From Roseibium sp. HPY-6 (lineage in GTDB: Bacteria > Pseudomonadota > Alphaproteobacteria > Rhizobiales > Stappiaceae), in contig NZ_JBEWCD010000001.1 of NCBI RefSeq assembly GCF_040530035.1, forward strand, positions 1,736,001 to 1,800,000: a stretch of DNA of 64,000 bases. Direction: 5' to 3'. The position numbers were made by a program, and so were the translations under genes. The notes under the pieces were generated by a model that saw nothing but the letters and a program-made list of their open reading frames with translations, made no database searches and was not told the DNA's origin. This document shows, in pieces, positions 36,019 to 45,611 of the stretch; positions within the stretch are counted from its first letter, which is position 1; each line of letters begins with the position of its first letter.

Positions 36019-37491
36019 TTACATCAGAGAACGGGATGCCTGCCTGACGTTGTCCGTGACGCCTTCCAACTGCGACGCAGAGGAGGAGATCGTCTTCAGA
36101 TTTGAGTTGATCAAATCCACACCCTGTGCAGCCGCTTGCATGTTTGATGAAATATCGTTGGTCACCGCAGTCTGTTCCTCAACGGCGGTCGAGATACTGG
36201 TCGCGATTTCCGCGATGTTCTTGATCACATCCATGATGGATGAGATTGCGTCAACTGCCCGTTCAGTCGTTTCCTGAACGGAACTGACCTGTGTCGAGAT
36301 TTCTTCTGTCGCCTTGCTGGTCTGGGAGGCCAGGCTTTTGACTTCCGAGGCCACAACCGCAAAGCCTTTGCCGGCCTCACCGGCGCGCGCAGCCTCGATC
36401 GTCGCATTGAGAGCCAGAAGATTGGTCTGGTCGGCAATACCATCGATCAGTTCGATGACGGAACCGATCGTCTTGGCATCTTCCGATAGACCAGACATAA
36501 TCTCGCTCGATCGCTCTGCTTCACCTTGCGCATTGTTGGACACCTCAAGCGCGACCTGAACCTGACGACTGATCTCCTGGATCGAGGCAACGAGTTCTTC
36601 GGACGCGGCGGCAACTGTCTGCACGCTCGACGATGTCTGTTCGGAAGCGGAAGCGGATTCGCTGGCCTGATGCACCGTTTTTGAAATGGACTGCGCCATT
36701 TCGGCAAGCTCGGTATCAATGGTTTCCTGCACCTGGCTCCGGCGGTGGCGTTCCTGGACCTGCTCCGTGATGTCGCTGGCGAATTTCACGACCTTGAACG
36801 GGCGTCCCGACGCATCCATGATCGGGTTGTATGTGGCCTGGATCCAGATCTCGCGCCCGCCCTTGGCGACGCGCTTGAATTCGTCAGCCTTGAATTCTCC
36901 ACGACCGAGCTCTTCCCAGAATTGCTGATATTGGCTGGATTGGCCGTAGTCGTACTCAACAAACATCCTGTGATGCTGTCCCCGGATCTCATCAATCGAG
37001 TAGCCCATGGCCCCGAGGAAGTTTTCGTTGGCGTCTATGATCGTTCCGTCCAGTTCGAAATGGATAACCGCCTGAGAACGGTTGAGCGCATCGATCTGAC
37101 CTTCGAAATCCGCATTGCGTCGCTTTTGCTCGGTGATGTCAGAGGCAATCTTGACCACCTTAACGACCTTCCCGGCCGCGTTCACCACCGGATTGTAGGA
37201 CGCCTGGATCCAGACTTCGTTGCCGCTCTTGTCAAACCTCAGGAACTCTTCGGCCTTGAACTCGCCTCTTGCGAGGTCTTGCCAGAAGTCGCTGTAGTCT
37301 TTGCTGTCGCCATATTCAGGATCGACGAACAGGCGATGGTGCTGACCTTTGATTTCTTCAAGGGTGTAGCCCATGGCGCCGAGAAAATTCGCATTTGCAT
37401 CGAGAATATGCCCGTCCGGCGTGAATTCGATCATCGCCTGGGACCGGCTAAACGCATTGATGACGGCATTCGCTGAACTACGGAACAACAA
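36019..37491 (-). CDS. soluble methyl-accepting chemotaxis protein with two PAS domains
   Basis: A 490-residue cytoplasmic chemoreceptor. Two similar PAS domains (about 12-120 and 135-245) each contain LGAMGY followed by GQHHR and end in FASDITEQ or IASDITEQ; such PAS pairs often bind haem or FAD and sense oxygen or redox state. The signalling domain spans about 270-490, with the hairpin tip [35 protein letters not shown] split across 350-385. No transmembrane helix is present. The start is a TTG at 37491 set eight bases after AAAGGAGG; the first ATG is 20 codons in, inside PAS 1. Confidence 0.93.
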   Translation of the reverse strand: MLFRSSANAVINAFSRSQAMIEFTPDGHILDANANFLGAMGYTLEEIKGQHHRLFVDPEYGDSKDYSDFWQDLARGEFKAEEFLRFDKSGNEVWIQASYNPVVNAAGKVVKVVKIASDITEQKRRNADFEGQIDALNRSQAVIHFELDGTIIDANENFLGAMGYSIDEIRGQHHRMFVEYDYGQSSQYQQFWEELGRGEFKADEFKRVAKGGREIWIQATYNPIMDASGRPFKVVKFASDITEQVQERHRRSQVQETIDTELAEMAQSISKTVHQASESASASEQTSSSVQTVAAASEELVASIQEISRQVQVALEVSNNAQGEAERSSEIMSGLSEDAKTIGSVIELIDGIADQTNLLALNATIEAARAGEAGKGFAVVASEVKSLASQTSKATEEISTQVSSVQETTERAVDAISSIMDVIKNIAEIATSISTAVEEQTAVTNDISSNMQAAAQGVDLINSNLKTISSSASQLEGVTDNVRQASRSLM

Positions 37492-37824
37492 CGCCTTGCC
37501 CTCCTTTGAGAACGGAATTTAGATTCTGATAAGATTAACGCATGGGAAAGTAAAAGAAATATTGATCCAGGCTACCGCTGAACACGTAGGGCAAACGCTT
37601 TTACTGCGCCAAAAAACAAAAACAACGCAACCAAAAGTATAAATTCCAAAAATTTAAGAAAAATTGCCTACGGGATTGTACGTAGAAGTCATTCATTGTT
37701 CTCGATCGGCGACCTCTCAAGTTATCGAAACAAAAGTCATACCAACGCATAATTTTAGGTATGCGATTTCCGCAGGAAGGCTTTCGGCAGCCTTGAAATG
37801 GGTCAAATCAAAAGTCTTTTCTTT
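37492..37824. other. intergenic region, no gene seen
   Basis: About 330 bases, A/T-rich around 37600-37680, between two minus-strand genes. It should contain the chemoreceptor promoter. I see no operator, hairpin or convincing small gene. Confidence 0.55.
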
Positions 37825-38958
37825 TCAAAGACGGCGCTCGACCTCTGCGTTAAACCGGTGCAATGCGCCTTCATATCTGCCGAAAGTCAGAAACTCATTG
37901 GCACCGCTTGCCATCCCGTCCTGCGCCGCCTCGTTGACTGCAAAATCTTCAGAAAGTGTGTTCAAGGTGATTCTGTGATTGCGACGCCAATGGTCCATCC
38001 GATTTTCATCGATGGTTTCCCTGGGTGCGAGGGTTACGATCCGCGCCTCGGTTCTGTCCGCCGCAAGCGGGTTGAGGCTGATCCAGGCGACGTGGTCCTG
38101 CATCGCAAGAAACTGGTTCAAGGGAAAAACGGTGTAGAGCACATTTGCATGGTCCTGGATCGACCAGCTGTCTCCTCCCCGGGGATCGCGCGCAGTCGCT
38201 GTCGCGCGTGGCAAGACCGATCTTATGTGCGGCCCGAGCATCTGGTAGCTGGAAAGACTATCGAGGAAATGCGGTCCTATCGTCTCCTTGTGCGTAACTT
38301 TGAAATGGTAGGCTTCCAGCCCTCCTTCCAACAGGAGTTTCCAGTTAGCGCTCAAAACCTTCTGATCACATGCGGCAATTCCGAGACCAGCCATACCAAG
38401 CCAGGCGAAATCCTTCTTCACCGGTTCGAGAAACGTGTCGAAATTTGACTGTGCCCTGGGATCGGCAACGATCCAGATAAGCCCGAGCCGCTCGGTCACC
38501 GGCAAGCGCTTCAATGCATAGGCAGATCGGTCCAGATCGGGAAATCCCTGTTTTTCATGCGGTATGCCGCGCAGACTTCCGGAACTGTCCCAGGTCCACG
38601 CATGATAGGGGCAACTGAAGGCATGTTTGCATCCTCTGTCTTCGGCAACGAGCCGCGCCCCGCGGTGGCGGCAGACATTCAAGAATGCATTCACCGTTCC
38701 GTCTTTTTCGCGTGTGAGCAGAACAGGCAAGCCGCTGATCTGACGCGTCAGATAGCTGCCTCTTTCCGGAAGCTCGCTGGCATGGGCAGCAATGAGAGGT
38801 GACCTGCGGAACACGGATGACATTTCGCGATCAAAACGGTCCTCAGATACGTATCGGTCGGTAAGCGAGAATTGCACGGCGTCATCCAGAAAGAAGAGGC
38901 CGTTCTCGTTCAAACCAATCAACTCTTCAAGCAAAGCGATTTCCTGTGCGCGATCCAT
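37825..38958 (-). CDS. Rieske non-haem iron ring-hydroxylating oxygenase, alpha subunit
   Basis: A 377-residue oxygenase. The Rieske [2Fe-2S] ligands are in CRHRGARL and CPYHAW (about residues 94-118), followed by the catalytic domain with the mononuclear iron motif EAYHFKVTH near 220 and the Asp ligand in AAQDG near 350. No reductase or ferredoxin gene is adjacent, so electron donors come from elsewhere. Members act on aromatic rings or on quaternary amines and similar compounds; I cannot choose. The ATG at 38958 follows GGAGG by five bases; an earlier frame start is six codons upstream. It is divergent from a TetR gene with two operators between them. Confidence 0.9.
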   Translation of the reverse strand: MDRAQEIALLEELIGLNENGLFFLDDAVQFSLTDRYVSEDRFDREMSSVFRRSPLIAAHASELPERGSYLTRQISGLPVLLTREKDGTVNAFLNVCRHRGARLVAEDRGCKHAFSCPYHAWTWDSSGSLRGIPHEKQGFPDLDRSAYALKRLPVTERLGLIWIVADPRAQSNFDTFLEPVKKDFAWLGMAGLGIAACDQKVLSANWKLLLEGGLEAYHFKVTHKETIGPHFLDSLSSYQMLGPHIRSVLPRATATARDPRGGDSWSIQDHANVLYTVFPLNQFLAMQDHVAWISLNPLAADRTEARIVTLAPRETIDENRMDHWRRNHRITLNTLSEDFAVNEAAQDGMASGANEFLTFGRYEGALHRFNAEVERRL

Positions 38959-38981
38959 TTTCGCCTCCGCGAGCATCTCAT

Positions 38982-39020
38982 ACTTACCAATCGGTAAGTT
39001 TTACTTGACGAATGGTAAGT
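38982..39020. promoter_or_regulatory. two tandem TetR operators
   Basis: ACTTACC, four bases, GGTAAGT at 38982-38999 is a perfect 7-bp inverted repeat. A second copy, ACTTGAC, four bases, GGTAAGT, lies at 39003-39020, exactly 21 bases further, i.e. two helical turns. Both sit between the divergent oxygenase and TetR genes. Confidence 0.8.
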
Positions 39021-39046
39021 CGTCAATCAGATGGTAGACTGGTCGC

Positions 39047-39631
39047 ATGACCGGACGAATCGATTCACCGAAGCAGAAATTCATCGAAACGGCGTTGCGA
39101 CTCTTTTCAGAGCGAGGGTTTTATGGAACTTCGCTGGCAGATGTGTCAGGTGAATTGGGGCTGACGAAACAGTCGATCCTCTATCATTTCAAAACAAAGG
39201 AAGCTCTGTACGGCGCGGCGCTGGAAGATGTCGCAGCCAGGTTTGACGCTCTGGTCAACGATGTCATTCAGCAGGATCTGAGCGCGGAGAAAAAGCTGAA
39301 GACCTTTCTCGCACATCTCCTGGAACACACCCGCGAAGCGCCTTATGATGGGCGGCTGATCACCCGGGAGCTCCTGGACAATCTGGAACGCGTCGAGTTG
39401 AGCCGAAAGTGGTACCTGAAAAACTTTCTGGCCAAAAGCACTTCTTTGCTGGAAGACTTGCCCAAATGGCGATACCGGACGGAGGCTGAACGGACCGCCG
39501 CGATGTATCAGCTGATCGGTTCCATCAGCTACTTTTCGATTTCCGAACCAACTCTCTCCGCCATTTGGGGAACGGAGAAGCTTGACGAAACCAGCGGCGC
39601 ATTCCTGTCGACGCTGGTTTCGCGCATATAA
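39047..39631 (+). CDS. TetR/AcrR-family transcriptional regulator
   Basis: A 194-residue repressor. The helix-turn-helix lies at about residues 10-55 (FIETALRLFSERGFYGTSL, then LGLTKQSILYHFKTKEALY), followed by an all-helical ligand domain. The gene is divergent from the Rieske oxygenase, and the two tandem palindromes in the gap are its likely binding sites, so it probably controls both genes and is relieved by the oxygenase substrate. Confidence 0.95.
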   Translation: MTGRIDSPKQKFIETALRLFSERGFYGTSLADVSGELGLTKQSILYHFKTKEALYGAALEDVAARFDALVNDVIQQDLSAEKKLKTFLAHLLEHTREAPYDGRLITRELLDNLERVELSRKWYLKNFLAKSTSLLEDLPKWRYRTEAERTAAMYQLIGSISYFSISEPTLSAIWGTEKLDETSGAFLSTLVSRI

Positions 39632-39699
39632 GACTGCAGACCCTCAGTCGGATCGGCGTATTTTGACCGGGGCGTTGCTTCACCCCCCGGCCATTCGGT

Positions 39700-41676
39700 T
39701 CATTTTCGAAGCGTCATGGCCGGGTTATGGGCGAAGAAGTTGAACGGCATGATGTGAACCGTCTTCCATTCGGTCGACATCACCGGCCAGTCTTCCATGC
39801 GCGGAATGTGATGAAACCCGGCGGTGAACCAGGACACAACATCCTGACCCATGAGCGGCTTGTCTTCCTTCACCCATTCGGCCAGCGTGTCCGTCCCATC
39901 GCTCTGCATCGCGTATTTGCCGCCTGCATACCGCTGCTCAGGATCATGAACGGTCGTCCAGGCGGAATATTCGATATAGGCATTGCGCTTGAACGGCGGA
40001 TCGTTTTCGAAGTCGAACGGCCCATAGGCGACTGAGCCGTGGTGGATCATCCATCCAGGCGTCTGTCCGAGATAACCTTCACGCGCCGGGTTCGAAATAT
40101 GGACGTGTTTCGGTTTTGAAGCGCTGAAGCGATACCGCGCATCGAGCTCGCTGTCGGGCATCTCGTGCTTCCAGGTCCACATCGACTTGCGTGGATGGTC
40201 GGGATCGACTTCCGCCGGGACGATTTCCATCGTTCCCATGTGGTTGACCGGCTGATCGATGTCGAAATCGATCCGGAAGTTGAAATAGTGGTCGTGGTTG
40301 GCGGCAACGAGATTTGGCGCAATCAAGGTGCCGTATTTTGTGTCTTCTGCTGCCGTTGCATCATTCATCGACGTAGACGCAACCCCCTTGACGGCATCCA
40401 GTCCTGTCGCCCCGATCTTGATGAAAATCTGTCCGTCCTGTTTCAGCCGGTAGTCGATCAGGTAATCGTAGTTGCCGACCTCGGACGCGGTGCGAACGAC
40501 CAGTTCCGTTTCCGGGCGCCCTTCCGTCGGTGTGAACTGGTCCGGCCCTTGCGCGAAAATCTCGAAGTGACGCCATGCCGGGTCGCCGATGTTGCGCTCG
40601 AAAATGCAGATCGCATCCGGAATTTCCAGCGGGCTTCCGTTGTCGTCCGTAATCAGCGCCGGCAGGAAGGTCGCGTATTCCGGACAATCGATGCCGGCCC
40701 TGAGTGGCGTCAGAAAGAGACCGAAGCCGTATTCGCCGCTGTCCATATACGTCCGCCAGTACCAGCCTTCCGTTGGGTCCATGTAGGGAACGAAAACCTC
40801 CGAAAGGTGCATCTGATAGATCACGGACCGCCAGGTGCCCTGGTCGTTGGCGTCAAGGTTTGAAATGACAAGTCCTGGACGCTTGTCGATGCGGTAGTTG
40901 AAGCGCCAGATGTCCCATTCCACATGGCTGCCGTCGATCTTGTAATTCGGTCCACCTTCCTGTTTCAGGAGAACCCGGTTCGTTTCGGGCCGCAGCGGCA
41001 CCCTTTCAGCGATCTCCTCTTCGGTATAGCCCCAGGGATCCTGCGGTATCGGCACGACGCCAGTGTCGATGACCTCAATGACTTCCTTCTTGCCGACATC
41101 AAACAGTGAGAAGAGACCTTCAATCGGCTTGGCATAGAAGTTGGACCCGGTCGGGTTCTGGTAGCAGGGGATTTTCATCAGCCGGGAGTTCTCGAATTCC
41201 GGCGTAAAGAAATTACCTGCGGTGAGCGGCAGACAGAAGGCGTCTTCAGGTTTCAAGCCACGCGCCTCTAGCCCGGCGATCATATCGGGATGGGTCAGGC
41301 CACCCTCCAGCGCCGTCATGAATTCTGCAAAGAGGATCATCGGCTGACCAGAATCGGGAATGGCGGAACTGCTTTCCACTGTCCCTTGCGTTATGTTCAC
41401 AACGGCTTCGCTGAATCCGTCGGCTGTCGTGAACTGAACCATCGCCTTGCGGTCGAGCGCATCGCCTTCCTGCCAGGCAAGAACATCCGCCTTGAGCGGT
41501 TCCTTCAACTCTATCAGCGGGTAGAGCGTGTCTTCCGTCGCTGTGCCGCTGTCTTTCATGATCTGGTTGATTTTCTGGAATTCCTCGGACGTCAAACCGT
41601 CCAGTGGATGCGCCAGCGCGGTCGCGGCAATGCCGCTCATGAGCGCGGTCGAAGCCAGGATCTTGGTGATTTTCAT
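39700..41676 (-). CDS. copper-containing primary-amine oxidase (TynA-like)
   Basis: A 658-residue exported enzyme that oxidises primary amines to aldehydes with release of ammonia and hydrogen peroxide in the periplasm. A signal peptide (MKITKILASTALMSGIAATALA) is followed by the oxidase domains. The catalytic base is Asp in YMDSGEYG near 312, the topaquinone precursor is Tyr in VGNYDY near 400, and the copper ligands are NHDHYFNF near 460 and the His in FHHIPRMEDWPV near 627. The AraC regulator just upstream is FeaR-like, the known control of tynA in enterics. With the paa genes nearby, phenylethylamine or tyramine is a likely substrate. Confidence 0.93.
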   Translation of the reverse strand: MKITKILASTALMSGIAATALAHPLDGLTSEEFQKINQIMKDSGTATEDTLYPLIELKEPLKADVLAWQEGDALDRKAMVQFTTADGFSEAVVNITQGTVESSSAIPDSGQPMILFAEFMTALEGGLTHPDMIAGLEARGLKPEDAFCLPLTAGNFFTPEFENSRLMKIPCYQNPTGSNFYAKPIEGLFSLFDVGKKEVIEVIDTGVVPIPQDPWGYTEEEIAERVPLRPETNRVLLKQEGGPNYKIDGSHVEWDIWRFNYRIDKRPGLVISNLDANDQGTWRSVIYQMHLSEVFVPYMDPTEGWYWRTYMDSGEYGFGLFLTPLRAGIDCPEYATFLPALITDDNGSPLEIPDAICIFERNIGDPAWRHFEIFAQGPDQFTPTEGRPETELVVRTASEVGNYDYLIDYRLKQDGQIFIKIGATGLDAVKGVASTSMNDATAAEDTKYGTLIAPNLVAANHDHYFNFRIDFDIDQPVNHMGTMEIVPAEVDPDHPRKSMWTWKHEMPDSELDARYRFSASKPKHVHISNPAREGYLGQTPGWMIHHGSVAYGPFDFENDPPFKRNAYIEYSAWTTVHDPEQRYAGGKYAMQSDGTDTLAEWVKEDKPLMGQDVVSWFTAGFHHIPRMEDWPVMSTEWKTVHIMPFNFFAHNPAMTLRK

Positions 41677-41861
41677 GAACCCTCTCCGGTTTCTCTTTTC
41701 TTGAGCCCGAACCCGGATCGCAAAACGCTTTAGATGCGCCGAACCACAAACCGTCCTCCGTGTTCGTGTTTCTGCTGGCGGTCAAGCGGACCGGTTCCCT
41801 CACACCAAACGATACCTCAGGAGCACATGTAATCTTGGGCGAGGACGCCACAGGCTTTGGA

Positions 41862-42881
41862 TCAGAGCGACACTTTCTTCCGCACATCGCCTGGCGGCAC
41901 GCCAAATCGTTCGCGAAATGAGCGGTAGAAATAGGAGAGATCATTGAAGCCGCTTTCGTAGGCGACCGCCGCGATCGTGTTGCGCCCAGCCCCGTCATCC
42001 CCTGCATTGAGGCGCGCACGCGCGGTTTCAAGTCGAACGGCCAGAAGCCGTTTTCCGACCGTCTCACCAAGAAGGCCGAATTGTCTTTGCAGCGTGCGCG
42101 GCGAAACCTGCAGCAATTCGGCCAGTCTCTGCGGACCAAAGTCGGCATCCATTGCGTGCCGGTCAATCAGGCAAAGCGCGCGCGAAAGAACACCGCTGGA
42201 AGTCCGGTCCTTGAGCGCGTCCTGGTGCTCGACGCTTCTGAAGTACGCTCCGAGGATGCTGAGAAAGGCTTCACCGTGATGAGGTGCAACGCTGATATCG
42301 TCGGAAAAGATCTTCGTCAGCACGGCCCGCATGGCCACGAACAAGGGGTCCGTGCGATCAATCGCAATGCCGCCGGTGCAGATCTTGCCGAACCGGTGCA
42401 TCATTTCCGCGCGCGGCAGATGGATAGACACCTGCCGTGCATCTGCGCCGTTATAAACGAACTCCGAACTGTGCGCGCTGTCGACGAGATACATATCGCC
42501 AGGTGTCAGCTGAACCGAGGTCTCGTTCTGGTGGATCCAGCAGTTGCCCTTGTCCTGGATCAGCAGGAATAGATTTTCACCCGGATCCCGCTTGATCATG
42601 CGCTTGTCCCGCAGGACCCTTTTGGCGTTGAGGGAAACGATGGCTGTTTCAAAACGGGAGACGCTGATTGTCGACACATCGCCCTTGATGTGCCCGCTGG
42701 AATGCTCGGTCGGCTCCAACTCGAAATGACCGCACACCTTGCGGATATCGCACGTCATTTCGTCAACCGACTGCAGGCGCGTGTGCGCATGCACCAGCGG
42801 TGATTTCGCAAGCTTTACGTTATCAGGTCCCATACGACCCACCCGTTTGCTGCAAGGACTGACCCTTTGAAGATTAGACAT
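41862..42881 (-). CDS. AraC-family transcriptional regulator (FeaR-like)
   Basis: A 339-residue regulator. The N-terminal 220 residues form an AraC-binding-like domain (GENLFLLIQDKGNCWI, LTPGDMYLVDSAHSSEFVY), and the last 100 residues hold two helix-turn-helix units (FGPQRLAELLQVSPRTLQRQF and TIAAVAYESGFNDLSYFYRSFRERFG). CGGAGG precedes the ATG at 42881. It lies 185 bases upstream of the amine oxidase gene in the same direction, so it probably activates that gene in the presence of aromatic amines or aldehydes. Confidence 0.9.
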   Translation of the reverse strand: MSNLQRVSPCSKRVGRMGPDNVKLAKSPLVHAHTRLQSVDEMTCDIRKVCGHFELEPTEHSSGHIKGDVSTISVSRFETAIVSLNAKRVLRDKRMIKRDPGENLFLLIQDKGNCWIHQNETSVQLTPGDMYLVDSAHSSEFVYNGADARQVSIHLPRAEMMHRFGKICTGGIAIDRTDPLFVAMRAVLTKIFSDDISVAPHHGEAFLSILGAYFRSVEHQDALKDRTSSGVLSRALCLIDRHAMDADFGPQRLAELLQVSPRTLQRQFGLLGETVGKRLLAVRLETARARLNAGDDGAGRNTIAAVAYESGFNDLSYFYRSFRERFGVPPGDVRKKVSL

Positions 42882-43020
42882 ACCTGCGCCTCCGGGTAAA
42901 GCGCGACATCGCCCGGCGGTGCACCGCAGTCAGTGCTTGATCGATGCAATACCGCAATCGGCTTCTTAGACCCGAGGTGTCCTTTTCATGACATTCAGGC
43001 CGGATCAGCTGACATGATGA

Positions 43021-44697
43021 TTAACCCCGCGCAGAAACAGATTGGTTGTCCAAGGCTTTTGGCCAGCGAACCATCACACGCCGGAAGCGTGGTGCAACAA
43101 AAGCCGTGTCGGTCAGGCTGGCGTTTCCGGCAGGATTTGCGCCGGTCACGTGAAAGTCCGAAAAGGCTGCCGATTGATTGACATAAATATTCCCGGTCAG
43201 ATTGACCGAAAGGTTCACACCTGCATGGCAAAAAGCCTTCGCGGCGGTGTCGATCAGTCCCGGGTCCCTGGCATAAAGCGCAGCGGTGATGGCGCCTTTT
43301 TCCTTCGCAAGGCCGGCTGCCTGATCAATCGCGGCCTCTGGCGTCCTGGTTGCGATGCCAAACACGACTGGACCGAAGCATTCATCCTTATGAAGCATAT
43401 CTTCCTCACCGACGGCGACGATCAGTGGTGTTGCCGAGCGTCCAATGCCGGTTTCCCCGCTATCGCGCAAGACCCGGCCCACCGAACGCGCACGATGGAG
43501 CCGATCCATCGTTGCCGGATTGACAATAGTCCCGCATATGCCGGGCGCCTGCTTCGGATCGGCAAGCAGCTCATCAATCGCATCTGCAATCCCGGCAAAC
43601 ACATCGTCGAATGATTTATGCCCCTCATTCGTCACGATGCCGCTTTCCGGCACATAGATATTTTGCGGCGATGTGCACATCTGCCCTGAGTAAAGTGCCA
43701 GCGAAAACGCAAGATTGGCGCACATACCAGGAAAGTCGTCTGTGCCTGTAATGACCACCGAATTGACGCCTGTTTCCTCTGTAAAGACAAGCGCATCGCC
43801 GGCATGGGAGCGGATCCAGTTCCCAAAATGAGATGACCCTGTGTAATCGATGAGTTTGATTTCCGGCGCTTGCACAAGGTCTTTGCTCACTTGCGCTTCG
43901 GGCTCATCTGCAGCAAGCAGAACAGTATCCGCCGGCAGCCCTTCCTCTTCCAGCACCTGCCGCAACACCCTGACGGTGATGGCAAGCGGAAGGATTGCCA
44001 TCGGATGCGGCTTCACGATGACGGTGTTTCCGGTCGCAAGGCTGGCGAAAAGGCCGGGATACGCGTTCCAGCAGGGAAATGTGTTGCACCCGATTGCCAA
44101 CGCGATCCCGCGTGGAACAAGCGACCACTGCTTTTCAAGAACGATGGGCTCTATCCGTCCTTGTGGCTTTTCCCAGGTTGCGCGATCTACAGTCGCCGTA
44201 AGTTCCGCATAGGCGGCCGCAACCGCTTCCAGCCCACGGTCCTGCGCGTGCGGCCCACCGGCCTGGAACGCCATCGGAAATCCCTGCCCGGTGGTATGGA
44301 CCGTAGCGTGGCCAATGAGGAAACTCATCTTGTTAAGCCGGACAAGCGTTTCCAGGAGAACGCCCACGCGCATCTCAACGCTGGTTTCTGACCAATCGTC
44401 AAAAGCACTTTGTGATGCGGCAATCAGGGTTTCAACCGGAGCCGCCGGATAGGTTACGTCAAGATCCAGGTCCCAGGGCGATTGTTCCTTGCCGACGTGG
44501 TATTCGCAGGGATGGCCGTTCAGTTCGAATGACTTGCCAAGGAGATCTGAGAATGCCACCTCGCCGTCCTGGCGAGCGGTTTCGCCATAAAACCTGCCCG
44601 ATGGCACTTCCGGAAACGGTGTCCAGAAGGCGCGTGTTTTCATCGCTTGCAGTGCTCCGTCCAGCAGGGCACGATTTCGATCGAAGAGCTGCGTCAT
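43021..44697 (-). CDS. paaN: phenylacetic acid degradation protein PaaN, aldehyde dehydrogenase type
   Basis: A 558-residue NAD(P)-dependent aldehyde dehydrogenase of the phenylacetate pathway. Visible blocks: LAIGCNTFPCWNAYPGLFASLATGNTVIVKPHP, IKLIDYTGSSHFGNWI, EETGVNSVVI and the catalytic-Cys region LYSGQMCTSPQNIYV near 345. It lacks the hydratase domain fused in E. coli PaaZ, so ring cleavage would need a separate hydratase. The open frame extends upstream, but the ATG at 44697 follows GGGAGG and the family starts here. It is divergent from paaG, with a PaaR-type operator between them. Confidence 0.92.
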   Translation of the reverse strand: MTQLFDRNRALLDGALQAMKTRAFWTPFPEVPSGRFYGETARQDGEVAFSDLLGKSFELNGHPCEYHVGKEQSPWDLDLDVTYPAAPVETLIAASQSAFDDWSETSVEMRVGVLLETLVRLNKMSFLIGHATVHTTGQGFPMAFQAGGPHAQDRGLEAVAAAYAELTATVDRATWEKPQGRIEPIVLEKQWSLVPRGIALAIGCNTFPCWNAYPGLFASLATGNTVIVKPHPMAILPLAITVRVLRQVLEEEGLPADTVLLAADEPEAQVSKDLVQAPEIKLIDYTGSSHFGNWIRSHAGDALVFTEETGVNSVVITGTDDFPGMCANLAFSLALYSGQMCTSPQNIYVPESGIVTNEGHKSFDDVFAGIADAIDELLADPKQAPGICGTIVNPATMDRLHRARSVGRVLRDSGETGIGRSATPLIVAVGEEDMLHKDECFGPVVFGIATRTPEAAIDQAAGLAKEKGAITAALYARDPGLIDTAAKAFCHAGVNLSVNLTGNIYVNQSAAFSDFHVTGANPAGNASLTDTAFVAPRFRRVMVRWPKALDNQSVSARG

Positions 44698-44744
44698 CTG
44701 TCCTCCCGGGAACGGACTTACAAAACAAGGCACAGCACTTATAA

Positions 44745-44764
44745 TTGACCGACCGGACGGTTTA
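44745..44764. promoter_or_regulatory. candidate PaaR operator between paaN and paaG
   Basis: TTGACCGACCGGACGGTTTA contains the quasi-palindrome ACCG, six bases, CGGT. Its framework TTGAC-GA-CG and GGT is shared with the 20-mer upstream of the TetR gene at 47547-47566. Confidence 0.6.
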
Positions 44765-44815
44765 TGCAAGAACTGTTTGGCGATCCATCTCGAAAGCGGG
44801 GTCTGGGAGACAGGC

Positions 44816-45610
44816 ATGACAAAAAACCAAACCGTGATCACAAGCCTCGAAGAAGGTGTGCTGAAACTCACGCTCAATCGGCCTGAAAAACTGAATTCCT
44901 TCAACGAAGATATGCATATCGCACTGCGGAGCGCCATGGAACGTGCGCATGAAGATGCAGCAATTCGTGCCGTTCTTTTGACTGGTGCCGGCCGCGGCTT
45001 TTGCGCGGGGCAGGATCTGGGGGACCGCGATCCGCGCAAGAGCGAGGAAAAACCGGACCTCGGACATACGCTGGACACGTTCTACAATCCCACGCTTCGT
45101 TTGATGCGCAAACTGGAAAAGCCGATCGTCTGCGCCGTCAACGGCGTTGCCGCCGGTGCGGGCGCGAATATCGCCTTTGCCTGCGACATCGTATTCGCCG
45201 CCCGTTCGGCAAAATTCATCCAGGCCTTTTCCAAAATCGGCCTCATTCCCGATGCCGGGGGCAGCTGGTCGTTGGCACGCATTCTCGGCGAACCGCGCGC
45301 CAAGGCGCTCGCGTTGCTGGCAGAACCGCTACCGGCAGAACAGGCCGAAGCGTGGGGCCTGATCTGGAAGACCGTCGAGGACGATGTTCTGATGGAGGAA
45401 AGCTCGGCCGTTGCGACCCGCCTGGCAAAAGGCCCGACCATTGGGCTCGGGCTAACGAAGCGGCTGATCCAGGCCGCACCAACGCAGAATCTGGACGCCC
45501 ACCTTGATATGGAACGGGATTGTCAGCGGGAAGCAGGCTTCACGGACGACTATGCGGAAGGTGTCACCGCGTTCCTTGAAAAACGCCCAGCTGTCTTTAA
45601 AGGCAACTGA
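44816..45610 (+). CDS. paaG: enoyl-CoA hydratase/isomerase of phenylacetate degradation
   Basis: A 264-residue crotonase-fold enzyme; PaaG converts ring-1,2-epoxyphenylacetyl-CoA to the oxepin and isomerises later intermediates. The oxyanion-hole residues are in RGFCAGQDL near 60 and NGVAAGAGANIAFACDI near 105; the active-site Asp is in GLIPDAGGSW near 137. The start at 44816 follows GGGAG; thirteen in-frame codons upstream lack support and would run into the operator. paaI follows one base after the stop. First gene of paaG-paaI-paaK. Confidence 0.92.
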   Translation: MTKNQTVITSLEEGVLKLTLNRPEKLNSFNEDMHIALRSAMERAHEDAAIRAVLLTGAGRGFCAGQDLGDRDPRKSEEKPDLGHTLDTFYNPTLRLMRKLEKPIVCAVNGVAAGAGANIAFACDIVFAARSAKFIQAFSKIGLIPDAGGSWSLARILGEPRAKALALLAEPLPAEQAEAWGLIWKTVEDDVLMEESSAVATRLAKGPTIGLGLTKRLIQAAPTQNLDAHLDMERDCQREAGFTDDYAEGVTAFLEKRPAVFKGN

Positions 45611-45611
45611 C

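Noticed and set aside
36745..37476. A 243-residue open frame on the plus strand
   Set aside because: Mirror frame of the duplicated PAS domains of the chemoreceptor; the repeat pattern follows the sense protein.
44698..45078. Upstream extension of the paaN frame
   Set aside because: It would run antisense through paaG and across the operator; the ribosome-binding site supports 44697.
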